DNA from: Actinomycetota bacterium | Lineage (GTDB): Bacteria; Actinomycetota; Actinomycetes; JACCUZ01 | Reading direction: 5' to 3' | NCBI GenBank assembly: GCA_030841195.1 | Contig: JAVEDA010000032.1 | Span: forward strand, 1 to 5,825 | Length of the DNA: 5,825 bases | Shown here: positions 1 to 5,825 of the stretch, in pieces | How the letters are laid out: each line of letters opens with the position of its first letter | Numbering within the stretch: position 1 is the first letter of the stretch | The notes under the pieces: model-generated | The model's input: the letters and a program-made list of their open reading frames with translations, nothing else | Told to the model about the DNA's origin: nothing | The model's database searches: none | Program-made: the position numbers and the translations under genes

Positions 1-226
1 GCAGCCGAGCCTCGAGGTCACTGCGCCCCCGCCGCGCCGCTCGGGCGCCCAGTTGGCCGGCCCGGCTCGGTCCGGGGCGGGGCTGGTCGGCTGGCGGCTC
101 CTGCACGGGGGACATCGTTCCCGCGCCGACCGGCGTCCGTCCACAGCACCGGTGCTCGGCCTCGGCCGTCCACAGATGCCTCGCGCGGGTCTCCTTCGGC
201 CGGGCCTGCGCGGCAGGCTCGGTCAG
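1..226. other. Left-edge region with no defensible gene
   Basis: All three plus-strand frames stay open through this stretch because of the extreme G+C content, so an open frame means nothing here. The plus-strand translations are low-complexity runs rich in Arg, Pro, Gly and Ala with no recognisable motif. The frame that becomes YraN is open to the window edge, but the YraN family does not extend that far. The region probably holds the leader or promoter of the yraN gene block and possibly the end of an upstream gene. No convincing -10/-35 pair is visible. The only structure I see is a repeated CCGTCCACAG sequence and a weak G·U-containing hairpin near 108-122. Confidence 0.5.
137..175 (+). 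repeat. Two direct copies of CCGTCCACAG, DnaA-box-like
   Basis: The decamer CCGTCCACAG occurs at 137-146 and again at 166-175, in the same orientation and 29 bases apart start to start. Its first nine bases match the actinobacterial DnaA box TTGTCCACA at seven of nine positions; the first two bases differ. Both copies lie in the non-coding stretch upstream of yraN. They could be weak DnaA sites, a binding site for another regulator, or chance in G+C-rich DNA. The repeat is seen directly; any function is inference. Confidence 0.35.
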
Positions 227-259
227 GTGGCGGAGGACAGCGGTGACGGGCAGCAACGG

Positions 260-616
260 GTGCGGGCGAAGGACGCGTTGGGCGCGTACGGCGAGCGGGT
301 CGCCGCGGCCCACCTGGTGGCCGCGGGGATGACGGTGCTGGACCGGAACTGGCGCTGTCCGATCGGCGAGATCGACATCGTGGCGCGCGACGGCGACGTG
401 CTGGTCGTGTGCGAGGTCAAGACGCGGTCCTCGACGGCTCTCGGGCACCCGCTCGAGGCCGTCACGGCGCGCAAGGCCGCCCGGCTCAGGCGGCTCGCAG
501 CTGCCTGGATCACCGAGCGGCAGGTGCACCCGCCGGACGTGCGGATCGACCTGGTCGGCGTGCTGCGGCCCGCCCGCGGCGCCGCCGCGGTCGAGCACGT
601 GCGGGGGGTGGCCTGA
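260..616 (+). CDS. YraN/UPF0102 family nuclease-like protein
   Basis: This is a 118-residue protein of the YraN (UPF0102) family, small proteins with a fold related to the PD-(D/E)XK and Holliday-junction-resolvase-like nucleases. The biochemical role of the family is unsettled. The N-terminal segment with AYGE near residues 9-12 leads into RNWRC (30-34). The nuclease-like core follows: GEIDIV at 36-41 (E37, D39) and CEVKTR at 51-56 (E52, K54), which is the D...E-x-K arrangement. A basic helix (KAARLRRLA) follows. I chose GTG at 260 because family similarity begins at VRAKDALG and the length fits the family. GTG at 227 (129 residues), with GGCAGG nine bases upstream, is a fair alternative. 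The stop is immediately followed by the comM start, so the two are probably co-transcribed and coupled. Confidence 0.88.
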   Translation: MRAKDALGAYGERVAAAHLVAAGMTVLDRNWRCPIGEIDIVARDGDVLVVCEVKTRSSTALGHPLEAVTARKAARLRRLAAAWITERQVHPPDVRIDLVGVLRPARGAAAVEHVRGVA

Positions 617-2182
617 GTGCCGCTGGCCCGGACCCGGGGCGTGGCGCTGGTGGGCGTCGACGGCCACCTGGTCGAGGTCGAGGCCGACCTCGGCACCGGC
701 ATGCCGTCGTACAGCCTGGTGGGGCTCCCGGACGCGTCGCTGACCGAGTCGCGCGACCGGGTGCGGGCGGCGATGACCAACAGCGAGCAGCACTGGCCGG
801 CCACCAAGCGGGTGACCGTGAACCTGTCGCCGGCCAGCCTGCCGAAGCGCGGCTCGAGCTTCGACGTTGCGATCGCCGCCGCGATCCTGGCGGCCCAGGG
901 GGTGGTGCCCCAGCACGCCTTCGACGACGCGGTGCTGCTCGGCGAGCTCGGCCTGGACGGGCGGGTGCGGCCGGTGCGCGGCGTGCTGCCGGCGGTCGCG
1001 GCGGCCGCCCGAGCAGGCGTGGCAGCGGCGGTCGTCCCGGCGGCCAACGCGGCCGAGGCGGCGCTGGTGCCCGGCATCCGGGTCACGGGGGTGCGCACCC
1101 TGGCCGGGCTGGTGGCCCGGGCGAACGGCGACGCGCTGCCCGAGGTCGAGCTGGCCGTGGACGCCGCCCCGCCGGTCGACCCGGCCCCCGACGACCCGGC
1201 GCACCGGCCGGACCTGGCCGACGTGCTCGGTCAGGCGACCGCTCGCTACCTGCTCGAGGTCGCCGCGGCCGGCGGGCACCACCTGCTGATGTCGGGACCG
1301 CCCGGCGCGGGCAAGACGATGCTGGCCGAGCGGCTGCCCGGCCTGCTGCCGCCGCTCGACCGGGCTGCCGCTCTCGAGGTGACCGCGGTGCACTCGGTGG
1401 CGGGGTCGCTGCGCGACGGCACCGGGCCGCTCGTGGCGCACCCGCCGTTCCAGGCGCCGCACCACACGGCCTCGGTCGCGGCGATCGTCGGCGGCGGCTC
1501 GTCCCAGGTGCGGCCGGGGTCCGCCTCGCTGGCGCACCGCGGCGTGTTGTTCATGGACGAGGCGCCGGAGTTCGCCCCGGCCGTGCTGGACGCGCTGCGC
1601 GAGCCGCTGGAGTCCGGCGAGATCACGGTCGCGCGGCTGGCCGCCCGGGTGCGGTTCCCGGCCCGGTTCCAGCTGGTGCTGGCGGCCAACCCGTGCCCGT
1701 GCGGGCTGGCGGCCACGGCCCCGGGTGCCGACACCGGCTGCACCTGTACGCCGATGGCCCGGCTGCGCTACCTCGGCCGGCTGTCCGGGCCGTTGCTCGA
1801 CCGGGTCGACCTGCGGATCGAGATGCTCGCGGCCACCCGGGCCGACCTGCGCGGCGGGTCCGGCCCGCCGGAGGGCACCGCCGTGGTGGCCGAGCGGGTT
1901 GCCGCGGCGCGGGACCGGATGGCAGCCCGGCTGGCGGCCACCCCGTGGCGGGTCAACGCCGAGGTGCCGGGCCACGTGCTGCGGCGGCTCTGGAAGCTGC
2001 CCTGGGAGGTGGTGGGGGAGGCCGAGCGGCTGCTCGACCGTGGGGTCCTCACAGCCCGAGGGGTCGACCGGGTGGTCCGGGTCGCCTGGACGCTGGCGGA
2101 CCTGGCCGGGCGGGACGTCCCGGACGCCGGCGACGTGCGGGTGGCCCTGGACTGCCGGGGGGTGGCCCGGTGGGCGGCGTGA
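617..2182 (+). CDS. comM: ComM/YifB family AAA+ ATPase (Mg-chelatase-like)
   Basis: This 521-residue protein matches the usual full length of the YifB/ComM family. ComM is known in naturally competent bacteria as a ring-forming helicase that promotes branch migration during integration of donor DNA; outside competent species its role is less clear. The N-terminal ChlI/Lon-protease-like domain (about 10-165) includes SYSLVGLPDASLTES (31-45) and VNLSPA (68-73). The AAA+ module has Walker A GPPGAGKT at 227-234, the HHTAS segment at 282-286, Walker B LFMDE at 311-315 and the NPCPCG segment at 358-363. C360/C362 and C375/C377 form two CxC pairs, typical of the family and possibly metal-binding. 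GPLLDRVDL (391-399) and a C-terminal Mg-chelatase helical domain follow. GTG at 617 directly follows the YraN stop and is preceded by a G-rich ribosome site (about 602-611). The ATPase looks intact. Confidence 0.95.
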   Translation: MPLARTRGVALVGVDGHLVEVEADLGTGMPSYSLVGLPDASLTESRDRVRAAMTNSEQHWPATKRVTVNLSPASLPKRGSSFDVAIAAAILAAQGVVPQHAFDDAVLLGELGLDGRVRPVRGVLPAVAAAARAGVAAAVVPAANAAEAALVPGIRVTGVRTLAGLVARANGDALPEVELAVDAAPPVDPAPDDPAHRPDLADVLGQATARYLLEVAAAGGHHLLMSGPPGAGKTMLAERLPGLLPPLDRAAALEVTAVHSVAGSLRDGTGPLVAHPPFQAPHHTASVAAIVGGGSSQVRPGSASLAHRGVLFMDEAPEFAPAVLDALREPLESGEITVARLAARVRFPARFQLVLAANPCPCGLAATAPGADTGCTCTPMARLRYLGRLSGPLLDRVDLRIEMLAATRADLRGGSGPPEGTAVVAERVAAARDRMAARLAATPWRVNAEVPGHVLRRLWKLPWEVVGEAERLLDRGVLTARGVDRVVRVAWTLADLAGRDVPDAGDVRVALDCRGVARWAA

Positions 2183-3312
2183 TCCCGGCGGCCGAGCGAG
2201 CGGCCCGGGCGGCACTGACCCGGCTGGCCGAGCCGGGCGACGCCTGGCTCGGCCGGGCGGTGGCCGGTCTCGGCGCCGCCGAGGTGCTCGACCGGGTCCG
2301 ATCCGCCCGGGCCGGCGAGGACGAGCGGCTCGGGCACTACCGGGTCCGGCTGCCCGCGCTGGCGGCGGATCGCGAGCTCGCCACCCGGGCCGGTGCCCGG
2401 GTCGTCGTGCCCGGCGACGACGAGTGGCCGGCCGCTCTCGATGACCTGGGAGAGCGCGCGCCGATCGCCCTCTGGGTGGCGGGGGAGGGGCAGCTGGCCG
2501 ACGCCGCGCGGCGGAGCGTGTCGGTCGTCGGGGCCCGCGCCTGCACGGCGTACGGCGAGCACGTGGCCGGCGAGCTCGCGGCCGGGCTCGGCGACCGCGG
2601 TTGGACGGTGGTGTCCGGCGGCGCCTACGGCATCGATGCGGCCGCCCACCGGGGCGCGCTGGCCGTCGACGCGCCGACGGTGGCCGTGTTGGCCTGCGGC
2701 GTCGACGTGCCCTACCCGGCCGCGCACGACGGGCTGCTCCGCGCGATCCGGGCCCGGGGGGTGGTCGTGTCCGAGCTGCCACCCGGCTCGCGGCCCACCC
2801 GGCGACGGTTCCTCGACCGCAACCGGGTCATCGCGGCGCTTGGGCGCGGGACGGTGGTGGTCGAGGCGGCGACCCGCAGCGGGGCGAAGAACACCGCGGG
2901 GCAGGCCGACGACCTGTCCAGGCCGGTGATGGCCGTCCCCGGCCCGGTCACGTCGGCCGCCTCGGTCGGCTGCCACGAGCTGATCCGGGGTCGCGGCGCC
3001 GCCCTGGTCACCGACGCGGCCGACGTGCTCGACCTGGTCGGCGACCTGGTGACCGACGCCCGGGACCTGCGCCGCGGCGAGGCCCGGCCGCACGACAGCC
3101 TGGACCCGGTGACGCTTCGGGTGCTCGAGGCGCTGCCGGTGCGCCGCCGGGCGAGTGCCGACAGTGTCGGCCGGGTCGCGGGGCTGGACGCGCCGACCGT
3201 GCTGCGGGCGCTCGGGCTGCTGGCGGCCACCGGACTTGCCGACGCGCACGAAGGCCGGTGGCGTCGGACGCCGACTGCGACCAGGGCGCCGGAGCCGCCG
3301 ATGCCGGGGTGA
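2179..3312 (+). CDS. dprA: DNA-processing protein DprA
   Basis: DprA binds single-stranded DNA in the cytoplasm and loads RecA onto it, protecting incoming or recombining DNA. The protein is 377 residues. An N-terminal helical region (about 5-65) precedes the Rossmann-like DprA core. In the core I see SVVGARACTAYG (113-125), VVSGGAYGIDAAAHRGAL (144-161), VVSELPPG (196-203), FLDRNRVIAALG (211-222), VVVEA (226-230), RSGAKNTA (233-240) and MAVPGPVTS (251-259). A winged-helix-like C-terminal domain (about 308-362) follows, then a short Pro-rich tail. GTG at 2179 overlaps the comM stop as GTGA, which favours it. GTG at 2170, 5 bases after GGGGGGTGG, would add three residues and is equally plausible. 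Translational coupling to comM is likely. A minus-strand frame opposite it is a G+C shadow. Confidence 0.94.
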   Translation: MIPAAERAARAALTRLAEPGDAWLGRAVAGLGAAEVLDRVRSARAGEDERLGHYRVRLPALAADRELATRAGARVVVPGDDEWPAALDDLGERAPIALWVAGEGQLADAARRSVSVVGARACTAYGEHVAGELAAGLGDRGWTVVSGGAYGIDAAAHRGALAVDAPTVAVLACGVDVPYPAAHDGLLRAIRARGVVVSELPPGSRPTRRRFLDRNRVIAALGRGTVVVEAATRSGAKNTAGQADDLSRPVMAVPGPVTSAASVGCHELIRGRGAALVTDAADVLDLVGDLVTDARDLRRGEARPHDSLDPVTLRVLEALPVRRRASADSVGRVAGLDAPTVLRALGLLAATGLADAHEGRWRRTPTATRAPEPPMPG

Positions 3313-3350
3313 CCTGCGGCGATGTCCGGCGCGGCGGTGCTTGCGCGGCG

Positions 3351-3379
3351 CACGACCACAGGACACCGTGTGGTCCGTG
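3351..3379 (+). promoter_or_regulatory. Hairpin over the XerC start region
   Basis: GACCACA (3354-3360) and TGTGGTC (3369-3375) are perfect 7-base inverted repeats around an 8-base loop. The stem extends by CAC (3351-3353) pairing with GTG (3377-3379) if C3376 bulges out, giving about 10 base pairs. It includes part of the AGGA ribosome-site candidate (3360-3363) and both candidate GTG starts of the recombinase gene (3368 and 3377). In mRNA it could hide the start until ribosomes finishing dprA, or another factor, melt it. It could instead be a protein-binding dyad in DNA. There is no T-run, so it is not a classical intrinsic terminator. The pairing is seen directly; the role is inferred. Confidence 0.45.
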
Positions 3380-4354
3380 GGGAGGGTCGAGGTTGCGCCG
3401 GGGCCGGAGAACAATTCCATCCCGCATGCCGTCACTCTTGCCCTCCCCGAGGCCCTGGCCGACGCGCTCGCCGGTTTCACCCGGCACCTGCGCTCGGAGC
3501 GCGGGCTCTCGGAGCACTCGGTGCGGGCCTACAGCGGCGACGTGACCAGCCTGCTCGAGCACGCCCGGCGGATGGGCCGGGACGCGCTGGCCGGGATCGA
3601 CCTGCTCGTCCTGCGCAGCTGGCTGGCCGGCCAGTCGACCCGGGGGATGGCCCGGGCCACGCTGGCCAGGCGGGCGGCCGCCGCCCGCAGCTTCACCGCC
3701 TGGGCGGCGCGCACCGGCCTGCTCGCCACCGATCCCGGGGCCTTGCTGGCGACCCCGCGCAGCGGCCGGCCCCTGCCGGGGATCCTCCGGCAGGACGAGG
3801 CGGACGCGCTGCTGCACGTGGCGGGGCTGGCGGCCGACGACGAGAGTGCGACCGCTATCCGTGACCTGGCTGTGCTGGAGGTCCTGTACGCCTCCGGCAT
3901 CCGGGTCGGCGAGCTGTGTGGGCTCGACCTCGGCGACGTCGACCGGGGCCGCCGGGTGCTGCGGGTCATGGGCAAGGGAGCCAAGGAGCGGGTGGTGCCG
4001 GTCGGGGTGCCGGCGCTGCGCGCCGTGGACCGCTGGCTGGCGGACGGCCGGCCGCGGCTGGCGGGGCCGACCAGCGGGGCTGCGTTGTTCCTCGGAGCGC
4101 GCGGCGGGCGGGTGGATCCGCGCACGGTACGCCGGTCGGTGCACGCCCTTCTCGCGCACGTCCCCGGTGCCCCTGACCTCGGACCACACGGCCTCCGCCA
4201 TTCGGCTGCCACGCACCTACTGGAAGGGGGAGCCGACCTGAGAAGCGTTCAAGAGCTTCTCGGTCACGCTACGCTCGCCACGACGCAGATCTACACCCAT
4301 GTGTCCGTCGACCGGCTGAAGGCAACTTATGACCAAGCGCACCCACGGGCCTGA
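3368..4354 (+). CDS. xerC: Tyrosine recombinase XerC
   Basis: This 328-residue XerC/XerD-type site-specific recombinase would act with a partner recombinase at dif, with FtsK, to resolve chromosome dimers before division. The N-terminal SAM-like DNA-binding domain spans about 27-112 (FTRHLRSERGLSEHSVRAY). All catalytic residues are present: R179 (ASGIRVGEL), K203 (MGKGAKER), H274 and R277 (PHGLRHSAATHLL), H300 (LLGHATLATTQIYTH) and Y309. Their spacing matches that of E. coli XerC as I recall it. The start is uncertain. GTG 3368 has AGGA four bases upstream; GTG 3377 would remove three residues; no ATG lies in frame nearby. The N-terminus before LPEALADAL is not conserved. A 55-base gap separates it from dprA, and its 3' end overlaps the sigma-factor gene by 26 bases. 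XerD or an integrase of a mobile element is less likely given the chromosomal neighbours. Confidence 0.92.
   Translation: MWSVGRVEVAPGPENNSIPHAVTLALPEALADALAGFTRHLRSERGLSEHSVRAYSGDVTSLLEHARRMGRDALAGIDLLVLRSWLAGQSTRGMARATLARRAAAARSFTAWAARTGLLATDPGALLATPRSGRPLPGILRQDEADALLHVAGLAADDESATAIRDLAVLEVLYASGIRVGELCGLDLGDVDRGRRVLRVMGKGAKERVVPVGVPALRAVDRWLADGRPRLAGPTSGAALFLGARGGRVDPRTVRRSVHALLAHVPGAPDLGPHGLRHSAATHLLEGGADLRSVQELLGHATLATTQIYTHVSVDRLKATYDQAHPRA
4318..4322 (+). promoter_or_regulatory. Ribosome binding site of the sigma-factor gene, inside xerC
   Basis: GAAGG lies six bases upstream of ATG 4329 and inside the last codons of the recombinase gene. It is a clear Shine-Dalgarno sequence and decides the ATG start, which is the only ATG start among the genes here. 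Its position inside coding sequence means translation of the upstream gene passes over this site. Confidence 0.7.
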
Positions 4355-5210
4355 CGGCGCTGCCGCCTCGCCCTCTGGGGGAGTGGGCGCCGCCACCGCA
4401 CGCGATGATGTCGTCGTCGACGACGTCGCGGCGGAGAAGAGCGCTGCCGAGGCGGCGCTGCGCGAGCTCTGGCAGGACTTCAAGAAGACCGGTGACGCCG
4501 CCCTGCGGGAGCGGCTGATCCTGCACTACTCGCCGCTGGTGAAGTACGTCGCGGGCCGGGTCGGGGTGGGCCTGCCGCCGAACATCGAGCAGGCCGACCT
4601 GGTGTCCTACGGCATCTTCGGCCTGATCGACGCCATCGTGAAGTTCGACCTCGAGCGGGCCATCAAGTTCGAGACCTACGCGATCAGCCGGATCCGCGGC
4701 GCCATCATCGACGAGCTGCGGGCGATCGACTGGATCCCGCGCTCGGTCCGCTACAAGGCCCGTGAGGTCGAGAAGGCCTACGCCTCCCTCGAGGCCCAGC
4801 TGCACCGCACGCCCAGCGAGGTCGAGGTCGCCGCCGAGATGGGCATCAAGCTCGAGGACCTGCACGCGATCTTCAGCCAGGTGTCGTTCGTCAACGTGGT
4901 GGCACTCGACGAGCTGCTCAGCGTCGGCGGCGAGAAGGGCGACAAGCTCAGCCTGGTCGACACGCTGGAGGACACCAAGGCCGAGGATCCGGTCCTGGCC
5001 TTCGAGTCCGAGGAGACCAAGTTCCTGCTGGCCAAGGCGATCAACACGCTGCCGGAGCGGGAGAAGATCGTCGTGACCCTCTACTACTACGAGGGCCTCA
5101 CGCTGGCCGAGATCGGCCAGGTGCTAGGTGTCACCGAGAGCCGCATCTGCCAGATGCACACCAAGGCCGTGCTGCAGCTGCGCGGCAAGCTGGCCGAGGG
5201 CAAGGACTGA
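4329..5210 (+). CDS. whiG: RNA polymerase sigma factor, WhiG/FliA family
   Basis: This 293-residue alternative sigma factor of the sigma-28 group directs RNA polymerase to developmental genes in Streptomyces (WhiG, needed to start spore formation) or to flagellar genes in motile bacteria (FliA). After a variable acidic, Ala-rich N-terminus (1-45) come region 2 with LILHYSPLVKYVAGR (63-77), LPPNIEQADLVSYGIFGLIDAI (82-103) and FETYAISRIRGAIIDELR (114-131), then DWIPRSVR (134-141). Region 3 holds TPSEVEVAAEMGI (161-173) and FSQVSFVNVVALDELL (182-197). Region 4 holds LPEREKIVVTLYYYEGLTLAEIGQVLGVTESRICQMH (241-277). Residue 274 is Cys in the recognition helix where FliA has Ser. No frameshift or truncation is visible. 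In Streptomyces WhiG is held by the anti-sigma RsiG with cyclic di-GMP; whether that applies here is unknown. The start overlaps the recombinase end, implying coupled translation. Confidence 0.93.
   Translation: MTKRTHGPDGAAASPSGGVGAATARDDVVVDDVAAEKSAAEAALRELWQDFKKTGDAALRERLILHYSPLVKYVAGRVGVGLPPNIEQADLVSYGIFGLIDAIVKFDLERAIKFETYAISRIRGAIIDELRAIDWIPRSVRYKAREVEKAYASLEAQLHRTPSEVEVAAEMGIKLEDLHAIFSQVSFVNVVALDELLSVGGEKGDKLSLVDTLEDTKAEDPVLAFESEETKFLLAKAINTLPEREKIVVTLYYYEGLTLAEIGQVLGVTESRICQMHTKAVLQLRGKLAEGKD
4412..4425. repeat. 14-base perfect palindrome in the sigma-factor N-terminus
   Basis: CGTCGTCGACGACG is its own reverse complement, with its centre between 4418 and 4419. It sits in the variable N-terminal part of the sigma gene, encoding the VVVDDV segment (28-33). 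It may simply reflect the Val/Asp codons GTC and GAC in G+C-rich DNA, or be an operator-like site or RNA hairpin early in the message. Confidence 0.25.
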
Positions 5211-5215
5211 CCTGC

Positions 5216-5825
5216 CTACAGCCGGCTGAGCGCCGACCGGGGACCCATCACCAGCAGCGGACCCGCGGCCGGGTCCAGCCACTGCAGGATCCGGCGCATC
5301 TCCGCGCGTGGCACCGACACGCAGCCCGCTGTCGCTCCGGGGCCGCTCACGTGCAGGAAGATCCCGCCGCCCAGCCTGGTGTCCGCGGGCTGGTCGGCCA
5401 CCCGCTGGCCGTCGGGCGCCCGGTGCACGCCGGCCGGCAGGTTGAAGCCGAGCACCGCCGCGTACCGGTACTGGGTGCCGTAGCCAGACAGGTCCTCCGC
5501 CCAGCTCGTCCGCCACGCGCTGGTGACCGCCCGGCGAGGCTGGAGCACGTTGTAGGTCTTCGGGTCCCGAGGGTCGTAGGTCCACCAGTCGTTCCGGTCC
5601 ACCGCCCGGTAGCCCAGCGCTGTCCCCGGGTCGGGGCCGTTGCCGAAGGCGGACACGACCGCGAAGGTGCCTGCCGGGCTGGTGCCCGAGTTCTGCCGCC
5701 GCCGGTCGGCGAGGACGAAGCCGTTGCGCCCCACCCTGGCTCGCACCGGCTCGCCGACCAGCTGCCAGGCGCCTGCCGCCGCGTCACGCTCCCAGGTCCG
5801 CAGCACCGCCCGGCTGCTCGACCAG
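5216..5825 (-). CDS. L,D-transpeptidase-like protein (YkuD/ErfK superfamily), 5' end missing
   Basis: The visible part is about 202 residues. The frame stays open to the window edge, so the true start and any signal peptide lie outside; GTG at 5806-5804 is probably internal. Numbering from that GTG, VGRNGFVLADRRRQNSGTSPAGTF (25-48) is typical of the YkuD-fold N-terminal part. Catalytic candidates are H152 (GGGIFLHV) and C162 (GATAGCVSVP), followed by a C-terminal segment MRRILQWLDPAAGPLLVMGP (170-189). The TxGCVSVP motif points to the ErfK/YbiS/YcfS/YnhG-type group (COG3786-like) rather than the classical HGC motif proteins. Family members act outside the membrane and cross-link peptidoglycan through 3-3 bonds or attach proteins to it; activity here is inferred. 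The gene is convergent with the sigma gene, five bases from its stop, and is probably transcribed independently. Confidence 0.82.
   Translation of the reverse strand, partial: WSSSRAVLRTWERDAAAGAWQLVGEPVRARVGRNGFVLADRRRQNSGTSPAGTFAVVSAFGNGPDPGTALGYRAVDRNDWWTYDPRDPKTYNVLQPRRAVTSAWRTSWAEDLSGYGTQYRYAAVLGFNLPAGVHRAPDGQRVADQPADTRLGGGIFLHVSGPGATAGCVSVPRAEMRRILQWLDPAAGPLLVMGPRSALSRL
5219..5228. repeat. 10-base palindrome at the convergent gene ends
   Basis: CAGCCGGCTG is a perfect palindrome within the last codons of the minus-strand transpeptidase-like gene, nine bases after the sigma-factor stop. It has no loop and no T-run on either side, so it does not qualify as a standard terminator. I see no other hairpin between these convergent genes. 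Confidence 0.25.

Noticed and set aside
108..122. Imperfect inverted repeat GGGGAC-ATC-GTTCCC that might be a terminator or operator
   Set aside because: Only six pairs including one G·U, no T-run, and short enough to arise by chance in this composition.
53..259. Upstream extension of YraN from TTG 53
   Set aside because: The extra residues are Arg/Gly-rich, absent from the family, and a weak TTG start has no good ribosome site; GTG 260 or 227 fits better.
409..2178. Long plus-strand open frame running without a stop through yraN and comM into dprA, as if a 967-residue fusion
   Set aside because: The part before about 2170 is Arg/Gly/Ala/Pro-rich shadow sequence in another frame of comM. 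Recognisable DprA similarity starts only after the comM stop.
1768..3480. 570-residue minus-strand open frame opposite comM and dprA
   Set aside because: Low-complexity Arg/Pro/Gly/His-rich translation with no domain, opposite genes with intact motifs; a G+C shadow.
3426..3543. ATG at 3426 as a possible recombinase start
   Set aside because: It lies in a different frame from the recombinase and reaches a stop after a short distance.
3008..4216. 402-residue minus-strand frame opposite dprA and xerC
   Set aside because: Composition-driven shadow; the plus-strand recombinase has every catalytic residue.

Overview
This window reads as a conserved chromosomal segment of a high-GC Gram-positive bacterium (Actinomycetota). 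The base composition is extremely G+C-rich, so long spurious open frames run on both strands. Start codons are mostly GTG, and consecutive genes abut or overlap. The gene set (YraN-family protein, ComM/YifB ATPase, DprA, XerC-type recombinase, WhiG/FliA-type sigma factor) is typical of this phylum. WhiG-type sigma factors occur in sporulating or motile actinobacteria, so such a lifestyle is plausible, but genus and species cannot be named from this sequence.

Layout. Positions 1 to about 226-259 hold no gene I can defend; a 10-base sequence resembling part of a DnaA box occurs twice there. A plus-strand run follows: a YraN/UPF0102 nuclease-like protein (about 260-616), the AAA+ ATPase ComM/YifB (617-2182, starting on the base after the YraN stop), and the DNA-processing protein DprA (about 2179-3312, start overlapping the ComM stop). 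After a gap of about 55 bases containing a hairpin over the next start codon comes a XerC-type tyrosine recombinase (about 3368-4354). Its last 26 bases overlap the start of a WhiG-family sigma factor (4329-5210). A minus-strand gene for an exported L,D-transpeptidase-like protein (YkuD/ErfK superfamily) converges on the sigma gene, stopping 5 bases away, and runs off the right edge (5216-5825, 5' end missing).

How the genes fit together. YraN, ComM and DprA form a conserved block linked to handling single-stranded DNA and recombination: DprA loads RecA onto incoming ssDNA and ComM promotes branch migration. XerC resolves chromosome dimers at cell division. The sigma factor transcribes developmental or motility genes. 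The tight spacing implies at least partial co-transcription and translational coupling, so a recombinase for chromosome segregation and a developmental sigma factor may be expressed together. The transpeptidase-like gene is probably an independent cell-wall gene.

I see no mobile element, CRISPR array, tRNA or rRNA, and no wholly new system. The most useful leads are the hairpin that covers the XerC start, the xerC/whiG overlap, the short H-to-C spacing in the transpeptidase-like protein, and the repeated DnaA-box-like decamer upstream of yraN.
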